From Antarcticibacterium arcticum (lineage in GTDB: Bacteria > Bacteroidota > Bacteroidia > Flavobacteriales > Flavobacteriaceae): a stretch of DNA of 64,000 bases. Location of the stretch: NCBI RefSeq assembly GCF_007993795.1, contig NZ_CP042476.1:3224001-3288000 (forward strand). The letters run 5' to 3'. Within the stretch, counting starts at the first letter, position 1; each line of letters begins with the position of its first letter. Made by a program: the position numbers and the translations under genes. This document shows positions 44,745-54,524 of the stretch, piece by piece. A model generated the notes under the pieces. The model was not told the DNA's origin and ran no database searches. It saw only the letters and a list, made by a program, of their open reading frames with translations.

Positions 44745-46355
44745 ATGTGTGGGATACTTGCAGTTATAGGATCAAAGGAACAACCTCAAAAAATTAAAGA
44801 GCTTTCCAAACGAATGAGTCATAGGGGGCCAGATGAAAATGATATACATATCACTGAAACCGGTATGATACTAAGTCATGAAAGACTGGCTATAATGGAT
44901 GTAAATACTGGAAAGCAACCTATCCAGGGTACTTCTACGGCCTGGATGATACACAATGGTGAAATATATAACTACAAAGCATTACAACAAACCGAATTAA
45001 AAGATCATTGCTTCAGAACCACGGGAGATTCTGAGGTGATTGTTCACCTTTATGAAAAATATGGATACGGTTTTGTAGATAAACTGGATGGCGATTTTGC
45101 TTTTGTGGTAGTAGACGGACATGATTTTATCGCCGCCCGTGACCCAATTGGAGTAAAGCCTCTTTATTACGGGAGAGACAGCGCCGGGGCATTGTGGTTT
45201 GCCAGCGAAATGAAAGTTCTTGCAGAGGAATGTGTAACATTTGAGGCTTTCCCACCGGGCTATTATTATACCGCCTCTACCGGTTTTGTTCAATATTATA
45301 AACCCGAATGGAACTCACCTGAAAAATGCACAGGGCGTGCCGATCTTCAAAAATTAAGGGAATCGCTGGTTGCCGCTACCAAAAAGCGTTTAATGGCCGA
45401 TGTGCCTTTGGGGGTATTGTTAAGTGGCGGCCTGGACTCTTCCCTTACCTCTTCTATAGCCTCGAGGATTCTTGCTGAAGACGGTAAAAAACTTCATTCA
45501 TTTTCTATTGGTTTGGACGGTGATGCACCAGACCTTATCGCAGCAAGAAAAGTAGCAGAATTTTTAAAGACAGATCATCATGAAATTCATTTTACGGTAG
45601 AAGAGGGGCTTGCAATCCTTAAAAAACTTATCTGGCATCTTGAAACTTATGATGTAACTTCGGTTAGAGCTAGTACTCCAATGTATTTCCTTTCCAAAGC
45701 AATTACAGATATGGGTATAAAAGTGGTTCTTTCGGGAGAAGGGGCAGATGAGATCTTTGGCGGATATCTTTATTTTAAAAATGCTCCCACAGCTGATGCC
45801 TTTCAGAAGGAAACAATAAGAAGGGTAAAGAGGCTTTCTACGGCAGATTGTTTGCGGGCCGATAAATCTACGATGGCTCACGGGCTTGAAGCCAGGGTTC
45901 CATTTCTTGACAAAGCCTTTCTTCGAACTGCTATGGAAATTGCCCCGCAGCACAAGATGCCGGCAGCGTATGAAGGTATTGAAAAATATATCCTCAGGAA
46001 AGCATTTGACACTCCTGAAGCTCCATTCTTACCACAGGAGGTACTATGGAGGCAAAAAGAACAATTTAGCGATGGAGTGGGCTATAGCTGGATAGACCGA
46101 CTTGTAGAATATGCTTCTTCGCAGGTTAGTGATGTTGAAATGGAAACAGCCCATTTGAAATTTCCAATCAATACTCCTTCTACCAAAGAGGCCTATTATT
46201 ATCGTGAAATCTTCCATTCATTTTATCCTCAGGAAAGCGCAGCGAGAAGTGTTAAAAAGTGGATTCCAAAATGGCAGGAAGACCTTGATCCCAGTGGTAG
46301 GGCAAACGCCTCACATGTCGCAAAAAGCACCTTACACAGCGTAAAGGCGGTGTGA
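44745..46355 (+). CDS. asnB: asparagine synthase B (glutamine-hydrolysing)
   Basis: The start is fixed at ATG 44745, because the N-terminal nucleophile must be Cys2 (MCGIL). An upstream in-frame ATG at 44703 would bury it. The product has 536 residues. The Ntn glutaminase domain covers about 1-180, with RGPDEND and NGEIYNY. The synthetase domain has the pyrophosphate loop SGGLDSS and SGEGADEIFGGYLYF. It makes asparagine from aspartate, ATP and glutamine. A 248-base gap precedes it. Confidence 0.95.
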   Translation: MCGILAVIGSKEQPQKIKELSKRMSHRGPDENDIHITETGMILSHERLAIMDVNTGKQPIQGTSTAWMIHNGEIYNYKALQQTELKDHCFRTTGDSEVIVHLYEKYGYGFVDKLDGDFAFVVVDGHDFIAARDPIGVKPLYYGRDSAGALWFASEMKVLAEECVTFEAFPPGYYYTASTGFVQYYKPEWNSPEKCTGRADLQKLRESLVAATKKRLMADVPLGVLLSGGLDSSLTSSIASRILAEDGKKLHSFSIGLDGDAPDLIAARKVAEFLKTDHHEIHFTVEEGLAILKKLIWHLETYDVTSVRASTPMYFLSKAITDMGIKVVLSGEGADEIFGGYLYFKNAPTADAFQKETIRRVKRLSTADCLRADKSTMAHGLEARVPFLDKAFLRTAMEIAPQHKMPAAYEGIEKYILRKAFDTPEAPFLPQEVLWRQKEQFSDGVGYSWIDRLVEYASSQVSDVEMETAHLKFPINTPSTKEAYYYREIFHSFYPQESAARSVKKWIPKWQEDLDPSGRANASHVAKSTLHSVKAV

Positions 46356-46454
46356 GTGAAAAACAGTGCGAAAAATGTGGAGTTTTTTACACAAATTGTT
46401 AATAACTTAAAGCTAATGGGAAGCGCTTCAAGCTAATAGGAGTAGGGGTTTTCT

Positions 46455-46462
46455 TATATTTG
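46455..46462 (+). promoter_or_regulatory. -7 promoter element for gyrB
   Basis: TATATTTG matches TAnnTTTG exactly, 38 bases before the gyrB ATG. No standard -33 is visible. Confidence 0.45.
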
Positions 46463-46500
46463 TCTGTTATAAAAATTGAGGAAAATTAACAGAGTTATAT

Positions 46501-48441
46501 ATGAGCGAAGAAGCGAAGAAAAACAGTTATTCGGCAGATAGTATTCAGGCCCTGGAAGGGATGGAGCATGTGCGCATGCGGCCATCCATGTACATTGGAG
46601 ATACAGGGGTAAGAGGTTTGCATCACCTGGTTTATGAAGTGGTAGATAATTCTATTGATGAGGCCATGGCCGGGCACTGTGACACCATAAAAGTTACAAT
46701 TCAAAAAGATGGATCGGTTAAGACCGAGGATAATGGAAGGGGGATCCCGGTAGATCTTCACAAAAAAGAAGGAGTATCGGCTCTTGAGGTGGTAATGACC
46801 AAGATTGGTGCTGGTGGTAAATTTGATAAAGATTCCTATAAAGTATCCGGAGGTTTGCACGGGGTGGGGGTAAGTTGTGTTAATGCGCTTTCGCAGAGCC
46901 TTAAGGCCACTGTTTACCGCGATGGGACCATTTGGGAGCAGGAATATGAATTGGGAAAACCTCTTTATCCTGTTAAGCCGGTAGGTGAAACAGAACTTAG
47001 TGGTACCGTTATCACTTTCAAGCCAGATCCCAGTATTTTTCAACAAACCGTAGATTATAGTTATGACACCCTTGCAACGAGAATGCGGGAATTGTCATTT
47101 TTAAATAAAGGGATCACAATATATCTTACAGATGAGCGTATTGTTGATGAAAAAGGGGAAATAGCCACAGAGGTCTTTCATTCAGATGATGGTCTAAAGG
47201 AATTTGTAAGATTTCTTGATGGCAACCGTGAATCTATCATAAGTGATGTGATCTCAATGGAAGGAGAAAAGAATGATATCCCCGTTGAAGTTGCAATGGT
47301 TTACAATACCTCCTTCAATGAGAATTTGCATTCTTATGTAAACAATATCAATACGCATGAAGGTGGAACCCATCTTGCAGGTTTTAGAAGAGGTCTTACT
47401 ACTACATTAAAGAAATATGCAGATGCATCCGGAATGCTGGATAAGCTGAAATTTGAAATCGCCGGAGATGATTTTCGTGAGGGATTGACAGCTATTATTT
47501 CAGTAAAAGTTGCAGAACCTCAATTTGAGGGTCAAACCAAGACCAAGTTAGGGAACAGGGAAGTAACAGCTGCGGTATCACAGGCTGTTTCTGAAATGCT
47601 TGAGAATTATCTGGAAGAACATCCCGGGGATGCCAAGATCATTGTTGAAAAAGTGATCCTTGCTGCTCAGGCGCGTCACGCGGCCAAGAAAGCGAGAGAA
47701 CTGGTGCAGCGTAAAACTGTAATGAGTATTGGCGGGTTGCCCGGAAAATTATCAGATTGTTCTGAGCAGGATCCTGCAAAATGTGAGGTGTACCTTGTAG
47801 AGGGAGACTCGGCAGGTGGTACTGCCAAGCAGGGAAGAGACAGGAATTTTCAGGCTATTTTGCCATTAAGGGGTAAGATCCTGAATGTGGAAAAAGCAAT
47901 GACCCACAGGGTGTTTGATAATGAGGAGATAAAAAACATATATACTGCACTTGGTGTTACCATTGGAACCGAGGAAGACAGTAAAGCACTTAACCTTTCC
48001 AAACTTCGATACCATAAGGTGGTCATAATGTGTGATGCTGATGTGGATGGTAGCCACATTGAAACGCTTATCCTTACTTTCTTCTATAGATATATGAAGG
48101 AATTACTGGAAAATGGACATATTTACATTGCAACCCCACCCTTATACCTTGTTAAAAAAGGCCAGAAAAAGCAATATGCGTGGAATGAAAAAGAACGCGA
48201 TGCCATAGCTGAAAGTTTTAACGGAAGCGTTCAAATTCAGCGATATAAAGGTTTGGGAGAGATGAATGCAGAACAATTGTGGGATACTACAATGAATCCG
48301 GAATTCAGGATGCTGCGACAGGTGAATATTGATAATAGCAGTGAGGCCGACAGGATCTTCTCTATGTTGATGGGAGATGAGGTACCGCCAAGAAGGGAGT
48401 TTATAGAGAAAAATGCTGTATATGCCAACATTGATGTTTAA
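46501..48441 (+). CDS. gyrB: DNA gyrase subunit B
   Basis: The protein has 646 residues, the compact form without the long E. coli insertion. The GHKL ATPase shows EVVDNSIDEA and GLHGVGVSCVNALS. The transducer domain follows. The TOPRIM domain has VEGDSAGGTAKQGRDR and CDADVDGSHI, and the C-terminus has YKGLGEMNAEQLWDTTMNP. With GyrA it introduces negative supercoils. gyrA is not in the window. Confidence 0.97.
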   Translation: MSEEAKKNSYSADSIQALEGMEHVRMRPSMYIGDTGVRGLHHLVYEVVDNSIDEAMAGHCDTIKVTIQKDGSVKTEDNGRGIPVDLHKKEGVSALEVVMTKIGAGGKFDKDSYKVSGGLHGVGVSCVNALSQSLKATVYRDGTIWEQEYELGKPLYPVKPVGETELSGTVITFKPDPSIFQQTVDYSYDTLATRMRELSFLNKGITIYLTDERIVDEKGEIATEVFHSDDGLKEFVRFLDGNRESIISDVISMEGEKNDIPVEVAMVYNTSFNENLHSYVNNINTHEGGTHLAGFRRGLTTTLKKYADASGMLDKLKFEIAGDDFREGLTAIISVKVAEPQFEGQTKTKLGNREVTAAVSQAVSEMLENYLEEHPGDAKIIVEKVILAAQARHAAKKARELVQRKTVMSIGGLPGKLSDCSEQDPAKCEVYLVEGDSAGGTAKQGRDRNFQAILPLRGKILNVEKAMTHRVFDNEEIKNIYTALGVTIGTEEDSKALNLSKLRYHKVVIMCDADVDGSHIETLILTFFYRYMKELLENGHIYIATPPLYLVKKGQKKQYAWNEKERDAIAESFNGSVQIQRYKGLGEMNAEQLWDTTMNPEFRMLRQVNIDNSSEADRIFSMLMGDEVPPRREFIEKNAVYANIDV

Positions 48442-48466
48442 CTATTAGATAGTTTTAAAAGCACAG

Positions 48467-48492
48467 GCCTAAACGAAAGTTTGGGCTTTTTT
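48467..48492 (+). terminator. intrinsic terminator after gyrB
   Basis: GCCTAAAC pairs with GTTTGGGC around a GAAA tetraloop, with one G-T pair, followed by six Ts. Confidence 0.8.
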
Positions 48493-48574
48493 AATAATTT
48501 CCTGAAATTTACGTTATCAATACACAGCTATTGTATTTTTAGTATTTTTACAACGCAACTAAAAAAAAAACCAT

Positions 48575-49570
48575 TTGAAAAATCTCCGAGTCCCCCTGCT
48601 TGTGTTCTCTTTTCTGGGTATAGGTCAAACCGCATTTGCACAGGATGATCAACAAACCCAATTAATCAATGATATGCTGGTGATCGCAGACAAATTTGCA
48701 GCTCCGGGTGCTGAAGGTGCGGCCATTCAGACTAGTGCCGGTTGGTTCTCATCCGCAAGCACATTAGATAAATGGAAATTTGAAGTTTCTCTACATGGAA
48801 ATGGATTGTTCGTGCCATCAGGTAAAAAAAATGCCTTAATTACTAACGATCGGGATATAAAGTTGGTTAATGTAAAAGGAAGTAATAATGCATTAATCCC
48901 TACTGTTTATGGAGGGGATACTAATGTGATGTTTGAATTGGAATTTAGAAATCCCTTAAATGGAAATGTTGAAACAAAAGAATTTGAGGCTATTGATGGC
49001 CTGGATAAGGGCATGTTATTACACCCCTATCCTCAGGTAACCGTAGGTTTGCCTTATGGCACAGAGGTGGCTGTGAGATTTTTACCGCCAATAATGGTGA
49101 ATGATATAGGTTTTAGTACTTATGGAGCAGGTATAAAACACAATTTTAGTCAATATATAGAAAGAAGGTTTGATCCTGAAGATTTTCAATTTGCAGCAGC
49201 AGCTACCTATAGTAATTTTAAAGTAGATTATGCTTTTTCCCAATTATCAATTCCACCTTTCATGGAATTGAACCGGATAGATGTAAATGCCGATCTTTGG
49301 TTGTTCCAGGTCCTGGGATCCAAATTATATGATTCCTTCGAAGTTTTTGGAGCTCTTGGTGTAACACTTTCTCAGTTTGATTATAAAATGGGGGGGACCG
49401 GTCCTGCTTTACCGTTGTTGAATCAGGAATTAATGAATCTTCACGGGAACAGCACAAAATTTAAGGGCGATATAGGTTTTAATTATTATTTCAGCAATTT
49501 TAAAATAAGCAGTATGTTCACCGCAAGTAATTTCTTCAATGCAAATATTGGCTTACATTATAGAATTTGA
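48575..49570 (+). CDS. secreted DUF6588-like protein
   Basis: The frame opens at TTG 48575 (read as Met: MKNLRVPLLVFSFLGIGQTAFAQ), giving 331 residues with a signal peptide. No ATG lies nearby, so TTG start is likely. The mature part has beta-barrel-like stretches (PYGTEVAVRFLPP, GIKHNFSQYIE, and the end NIGLHYRI). It resembles the DUF6588 family of Bacteroidota; the function is unknown. It is placed between gyrB and mdh. Confidence 0.7.
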   Translation: MKNLRVPLLVFSFLGIGQTAFAQDDQQTQLINDMLVIADKFAAPGAEGAAIQTSAGWFSSASTLDKWKFEVSLHGNGLFVPSGKKNALITNDRDIKLVNVKGSNNALIPTVYGGDTNVMFELEFRNPLNGNVETKEFEAIDGLDKGMLLHPYPQVTVGLPYGTEVAVRFLPPIMVNDIGFSTYGAGIKHNFSQYIERRFDPEDFQFAAAATYSNFKVDYAFSQLSIPPFMELNRIDVNADLWLFQVLGSKLYDSFEVFGALGVTLSQFDYKMGGTGPALPLLNQELMNLHGNSTKFKGDIGFNYYFSNFKISSMFTASNFFNANIGLHYRI

Positions 49571-49656
49571 CAGACCTTTTGGGGTTTTCTTATTATTTAA
49601 TAGGTTCATATTTCGTATTTTCGCTTAAACGAAAAATTAATTAAAATCATATAAAA

Positions 49657-50583
49657 ATGAAAGTTACTATAGTAGGGGCAGGTGCCGTAGGTGCCAGTTG
49701 TGCCGAATATATTGCTATTAAAGATTTCGCATCAGAGATCGTTCTTGTAGATATTAAAGAAGGCTTTGCTGAAGGTAAAGCAATGGATCTTATGCAAACA
49801 GCTTCCCTTAATGGATTTGATTCAAAAATAACGGGAGTTACAGGTGATTATTCAAAAACCGCAGGAAGTGATGTTGTGGTGATAACCAGTGGAATTCCAC
49901 GTAAGCCGGGAATGACCAGGGAGGAACTTATAGGGATTAATGCCAATATTGTAAAGGAAGTTTCTGCCAGCCTTATTAAGTATTCTCCCGAAACTGTTGT
50001 GATCGTAGTAAGTAATCCAATGGATACTATGACCTATCTGGTTCATAAAACAACCGGCTTGCCAAAAAACAGGATTATTGGAATGGGCGGGGCTCTTGAT
50101 AGTGCCCGCTTTAAATATTTCTTAAGTGAAGCCCTTGAGTGCCCACCTTCAGATGTTGACGGGATGGTTATTGGAGGTCATAGTGATACAGGCATGGTGC
50201 CATTGGCACGATTGGCCACAAGAAACTCGGTACCGGTTACCGCTTTTTTATCTGAAGACCGGTTGAACCAGGTTACAGAAGATACAAAAGTTGGAGGAGC
50301 TACCCTTACCAAACTATTAGGAACGAGTGCGTGGTATGCACCGGGTGCTGCGGTTTCTGCCCTGGTACAGGCAATTGCATGTGATCAAAAGAAATTGTTC
50401 CCATGTTCAGTATTGCTTGAGGGGGAATACGGTTTAAATGATCTTTGTATAGGTGTTCCTGCAATTTTAGGAAAAAATGGATTGGAAAAGATCGTAGAAA
50501 TTGAATTGAATGAAGCTGAGAAATCAAAGATGCAGGAAAGTGCGAAAGGAGTAAAAGGAACCAATGATCTATTGGAATTTTAA
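49657..50583 (+). CDS. mdh: malate dehydrogenase (LDH-like type)
   Basis: The protein has 308 residues. The NAD site is GAGAVGASCAEY near the N-terminus. Substrate-binding Arg residues lie in SGIPRKPGMTREEL, then VSNPMDTMTY, and the catalytic His is in GGHSDTGMVPLARL. It oxidises malate to oxaloacetate, which citrate synthase at 13474 consumes. A terminator follows. Confidence 0.95.
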   Translation: MKVTIVGAGAVGASCAEYIAIKDFASEIVLVDIKEGFAEGKAMDLMQTASLNGFDSKITGVTGDYSKTAGSDVVVITSGIPRKPGMTREELIGINANIVKEVSASLIKYSPETVVIVVSNPMDTMTYLVHKTTGLPKNRIIGMGGALDSARFKYFLSEALECPPSDVDGMVIGGHSDTGMVPLARLATRNSVPVTAFLSEDRLNQVTEDTKVGGATLTKLLGTSAWYAPGAAVSALVQAIACDQKKLFPCSVLLEGEYGLNDLCIGVPAILGKNGLEKIVEIELNEAEKSKMQESAKGVKGTNDLLEF

Positions 50584-50612
50584 TTCTTTTAACCCTCAAA
50601 TATGCATAAAAA

Positions 50613-50639
50613 ATGGCCGCAGCAGTTGCGGCTTTTTTT
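50613..50639 (+). terminator. intrinsic terminator after mdh
   Basis: GCCGCA pairs with TGCGGC around a 5-base loop, preceded by A and followed by seven Ts. Confidence 0.82.
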
Positions 50640-50673
50640 ATGTATAAAAGTTAAAGTATTCAAAAAAAAAATA

Positions 50674-50704
50674 TTGGGATTTGAATTATGAAGTCCTATA
50701 TTTG
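50674..50704 (+). promoter_or_regulatory. promoter for secDF
   Basis: TTG at 50674-50676 and TATATTTG at 50697-50704 are 20 bases apart, a full match to the Bacteroidota TTG-N19-21-TAnnTTTG pattern. It lies after the mdh terminator and 36 bases before the secDF start. Confidence 0.6.
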
Positions 50705-50739
50705 TCCGTTTTATAAAATGACCTAAATATTAAGGAATA

Positions 50740-53730
50740 ATGCAGAATAAAGGACTGATCAAGGTTTTTGCTATTTTATTTGGATTGGTATGTATCTACC
50801 AGTTATCCTTTACTTTTATTGCCGCCAGTGCAGAAAGTAAAGCAGAAGCTCACGCTGAAAGAACAATTTCTACCAACGTTGAGAATTACTCGGTATTAAG
50901 AGACCAGGCCGAAGAGCGGTATCTTGATTCTATTGGAAATGAATCCATCTTTGCCGGAATCACCTATAACGAGGCAAAGGACAAAGAATTAAATAAAGGA
51001 CTTGACTTAAAAGGGGGGATCAATGTTATCCTTCAAATTTCTGTTAAAGATATTTTAAGAGGTCTTGCCAATAACAGCCAGGATCCTGCCTTCAATCAGG
51101 CGTTGGCCGAAGCAGATGCTGCTCAGAAAAACAGTCAGGATGATTATATAGACCTTTTCTTTAAAGCTTATAATGATATACCTAATGCACGGTTAGCAAC
51201 GCCAGATCTTTTTGCCAATAAATCATTGAGTGAAGAGGTGAATTTCGAAATGAATAATGCTGAAGTAGAGCCTATTCTTCGAAACAAGGTAAATGAGTCT
51301 ATTTCTTCAGCATTTGAAGTTTTAAGAAAGCGTATCGATAAATTTGGTGTTACCCAACCAAATATCCAAAGATTAGGAAATTCAGGAAGGATTCTTGTTG
51401 AGCTTCCCGGTGCAAAAGACATCAACAGGGTTAAGGGATTACTTCAAAGTACAGCCCAGTTGGAATTCTGGTTTGTTCATAAGAACAATGAGTTCGGAAA
51501 TTTTCTTTTTGATGCCAATAGCGTTATTGCACAAACAGTAAGACCAACAGAAAAAACGGAAACTCCGGTTACAGAGTCTGACACTATTACTGAGGCTACA
51601 GAAGATGATGAAATAGAAGCGCTTCTTGCAAGTGCCGAGGATACTGCTGCAGCACCGCAAACGGGTAACAACCCATTACTGGAGCTTATAGTTTCTCCAG
51701 GTTTTCAGGGTAGTCCTGTTTTGGCAACTTTCAGAGCTCAGGATACTTCAAAAGTGAGAGAGTATTTAAACCTTCCACAGGTAAAATCTTTATTGCCTTC
51801 AGATTTAAGATATGCTGAATTCGCATGGGGTGTGCCTAAGAATAATTTTGTTGAATTATATGCTTTGAAAGGAAACCGCGAGAATATACCGCAGTTAACA
51901 GGAGATGTTGTTACAGATGCTCAACAAACTTTTGACCAGTTAGGAAGAGTTGCTGTTTCTATGCAAATGAACGGTAAAGGTGCTAAAACCTGGGAAGAAA
52001 TGACCGGCCGTGCATATTCAGAACAAAGTAATATTGCTATAGTTCTTGACAGGACCGTGTATTCTGCCCCCGGGGTAAGTACCGGGCCAATTAGTGGAGG
52101 TAGAAGTGAGATCACAGGAGATTTTGATATTACCGAAGGTCAGGATTTGGCTAACGTATTACGGGCAGGTAAACTTCCGGCTTCAGCCGCAATTATTCAA
52201 AGTGAGATCGTAGGACCATCTTTGGGACAGGAATCAATTGATAGTGGTATTAATTCATTTGCTATTGCACTTGTATTTGTATTGTTATGGATGATCTTCT
52301 ATTATGGTAAAGCGGGTATTTTTGCAGATGTTGCCCTGGTGGTAAACATTCTGTTTATTTTCGGGATCCTTGCGGGTCTTGGTGCGGTACTAACTTTACC
52401 CGGAATCGCCGGTATTGTATTAACAATAGGTATGTCCGTTGATGCGAACGTACTTATATTTGAAAGGATCAAGGAAGAGCTTGCCAAAGGAAAAGCTCAA
52501 AAGGATGCCATTAAAGATGGTTTCAACAATGCACTTTCTTCAATTCTTGATGCCAACATTACAACAGGTCTTACAGGTTTGATATTACTGGTATTGGGTA
52601 CGGGTCCTATTAAAGGATTTGCTACTACTTTATTAATAGGTATTGCAACCTCTTTATTCACTGCTATTTTTATTACAAGATTGTTTATTGATGCTTACGG
52701 AAAAAATGGAAAAGATCTTCCGTTTAGTACTTCCTGGACCAAAAACATTCTTAAAAATCTAAATATAGATTTTCTTGCAAAGAAGAAAATTGCATATGTT
52801 ATTTCTGGGGTACTTATTTTAATTAGTATCGCTTCCTTTATGATCAATGGTCTTAATCAAGGTGTTGATTTTGTAGGTGGAAGAACTTATACAGTAAGAT
52901 TTGCAGATGATGTGAGTCCAACAGAGGTTCAGGATGACCTTATCGCTGCTTTTGGAAGCGCCGAGGCTAAAACCTTCGGAGCAAACAATCAGCTTAAAAT
53001 CACCACCAAATATAAAGTAGAAGATGAAGGAGAAGCTGTAGATACTGAAATACAGCAAATGATGTATGATGCACTACAATCTTACCTTCCGCAGGATGTA
53101 ACTTTTGAGAATTTTGCCTCAGGATCTGGTGAAAGGTCAATTGGGATCCTGCAATCTATGAAAGTAGGGCCTACCATTGCCGATGATATTAAAAATGATT
53201 CCTTCTGGGCTATCATTGGATCTCTTATTGTTGTTTTCTTATATATCCTGTTGCGATTTAGAAAATGGCAATACAGTTTAGGGGCAGTGGCAGCCGTAGC
53301 ACATGATGTTATTATAGTACTTGGTATATTTTCTTTGTTCTATAACATTATGCCTTTTAGTATGGAGATCAACCAGGCATTCATTGCAGCAATCCTAACT
53401 GTTGTAGGTTACTCATTGAACGATACCGTGGTAATATTTGACAGGATAAGGGAATTTGTAAACGAACATTCTACCTGGCCGTTGGGAAAAACTGTAAATA
53501 AGGCTTTGAACAGTACTATGAGCAGAACCCTTAATACCTCTTTAACCACTATTATTGTATTACTTGCTATCTTTATATTTGGAGGTGAGAGTCTTCGCGG
53601 ATTCATGTTTGCAATGATCGTGGGTATTATTGTAGGTACTTATTCTTCCCTGTTTATTGCAACCCCTGTTATGGTTGACAGTATTAAAAAGAAGGAGAAA
53701 TTTGACAGTAAAAAGAAAGTTGCTGCTTAA
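50740..53730 (+). CDS. secDF: protein translocase SecDF (fused)
   Basis: A 996-residue fusion of SecD and SecF. The SecD part has GLDLKGGINVILQI (about 87-100), a long periplasmic region and GPSLGQESIDSGINSFAIA, then TIGMSVDANVLIFERIKEEL. The SecF part begins near 680 (NGLNQGVDFVGGRTYTV) and has VGYSLNDTVVIFDRIREF. About twelve membrane helices are expected. It uses the proton gradient to help SecYEG release exported proteins. An acidic Thr/Glu/Asp-rich insert lies at about residues 268-308. Confidence 0.95.
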   Translation: MQNKGLIKVFAILFGLVCIYQLSFTFIAASAESKAEAHAERTISTNVENYSVLRDQAEERYLDSIGNESIFAGITYNEAKDKELNKGLDLKGGINVILQISVKDILRGLANNSQDPAFNQALAEADAAQKNSQDDYIDLFFKAYNDIPNARLATPDLFANKSLSEEVNFEMNNAEVEPILRNKVNESISSAFEVLRKRIDKFGVTQPNIQRLGNSGRILVELPGAKDINRVKGLLQSTAQLEFWFVHKNNEFGNFLFDANSVIAQTVRPTEKTETPVTESDTITEATEDDEIEALLASAEDTAAAPQTGNNPLLELIVSPGFQGSPVLATFRAQDTSKVREYLNLPQVKSLLPSDLRYAEFAWGVPKNNFVELYALKGNRENIPQLTGDVVTDAQQTFDQLGRVAVSMQMNGKGAKTWEEMTGRAYSEQSNIAIVLDRTVYSAPGVSTGPISGGRSEITGDFDITEGQDLANVLRAGKLPASAAIIQSEIVGPSLGQESIDSGINSFAIALVFVLLWMIFYYGKAGIFADVALVVNILFIFGILAGLGAVLTLPGIAGIVLTIGMSVDANVLIFERIKEELAKGKAQKDAIKDGFNNALSSILDANITTGLTGLILLVLGTGPIKGFATTLLIGIATSLFTAIFITRLFIDAYGKNGKDLPFSTSWTKNILKNLNIDFLAKKKIAYVISGVLILISIASFMINGLNQGVDFVGGRTYTVRFADDVSPTEVQDDLIAAFGSAEAKTFGANNQLKITTKYKVEDEGEAVDTEIQQMMYDALQSYLPQDVTFENFASGSGERSIGILQSMKVGPTIADDIKNDSFWAIIGSLIVVFLYILLRFRKWQYSLGAVAAVAHDVIIVLGIFSLFYNIMPFSMEINQAFIAAILTVVGYSLNDTVVIFDRIREFVNEHSTWPLGKTVNKALNSTMSRTLNTSLTTIIVLLAIFIFGGESLRGFMFAMIVGIIVGTYSSLFIATPVMVDSIKKKEKFDSKKKVAA

Positions 53731-53752
53731 TAACAGTAATGATAAATATTTT

Positions 53753-53787
53753 AAAAGGCTACCTCACAGGGTAGCCTTTTTTTTTTC
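53753..53787 (+). terminator. intrinsic terminator after secDF
   Basis: AAAAGGCTACC pairs with GGTAGCCTTTT around a 6-base loop and is followed by ten Ts. Confidence 0.92.
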
Positions 53788-53975
53788 TGGGATTTTTCCT
53801 TTAGCAGTGTACTAGAGGCTTAATATCCAAGCTGATGATATAGTTCGTATACAGCGAATTGAATTGATAACTGATGAGTACATTAGTATCCAGAGGGGTG
53901 ATTTATTGTGCTGAAATTGGGATGGAGGCAGGCATCTTTAAAAGGAATAACCCTCGCCGCCTTGTAAATCTGAAA

Positions 53976-54007
53976 TAAAAAGAGGCCCCCGTTTCCCGAA
54001 GCCTCTT
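53976..54007 (-). terminator. terminator after the DUF192 gene (minus strand)
   Basis: AAGAGGC (53980-53986) pairs with GCCTCTT (54001-54007). On the minus strand it is followed by a T run. It ends the folE-to-DUF192 side genes. Confidence 0.75.
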
Positions 54008-54035
54008 ATTTGATGTTATTTAATTTTGCGTGAAT

Positions 54036-54524
54036 CTAATCTCTTGTAAACCTTATTTTATCCCCTGTTTCGATATTCCATTCTTCTACCTTACCTGCAT
54101 TGAGCTCAAGAATGAATTGAGCAGGAAAATTGGAGGGGATTGAAGTTTCGGTTAAGGGTACGGCATTCTCGTGAAAGCTTACTACAATGCTGTCTTTGTT
54201 ATAAAAAATGAGATCCAGCGGAATGTAGGTGTTTTTCATATAAAAAGATCTGGAGGCTTCATTTGAATAGATGAAGAGCATACCCTGATTCTCTCCCAGC
54301 GACTTCCGGTACATTAAGCCTGTTTCCCTTTCATAAGGAGTGTCGGCTATTTCAATATCAATGGTTCTTTCGACCTCACCTCCTTTAAGAAAACTAAGTT
54401 CTCCTTCTTTAGTAAAGAGAATTTCTTCTGTTTCTATGCTTGACTCTTTAGGCTCATTGGCACAGGAAAAAAGCATTCCGGTGGTAAGTGAAAATATAAA
54501 AATTCCTTTTATGCACTTTCTCAT
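54036..54524 (-). CDS. DUF192 lipoprotein
   Basis: The protein has 162 residues. The signal MRKCIKGIFIFSLTTGMLFSCANEP gives a lipid anchor at Cys21. The DUF192 core is RETGLMYRKSLGENQGMLFIYSNEA (split at about 65-90), then IPLDLIFYNKDSIVV and a C-terminal LELNAGKVEEW. The function is unknown. Its start overlaps the end of lgt by 4 bases, so it is translated with lgt, which would lipidate it. Confidence 0.9.
   Translation of the reverse strand: MRKCIKGIFIFSLTTGMLFSCANEPKESSIETEEILFTKEGELSFLKGGEVERTIDIEIADTPYERETGLMYRKSLGENQGMLFIYSNEASRSFYMKNTYIPLDLIFYNKDSIVVSFHENAVPLTETSIPSNFPAQFILELNAGKVEEWNIETGDKIRFTRD

Larger units (their letters stand above)
53731..54035. other. 305-base gap between secDF and the DUF192 gene
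   Basis: The convergent gap holds the secDF terminator (53753-53786) and the terminator of the minus-strand unit (53976-54007). The 190 bases between them contain no ORF, tRNA or repeat that I can recognise. Confidence 0.6.

Noticed and set aside
53787..53975. Possible small RNA between the two terminators
   Set aside because: No promoter match, conserved stem or ORF could be seen. Only the terminators are supported.
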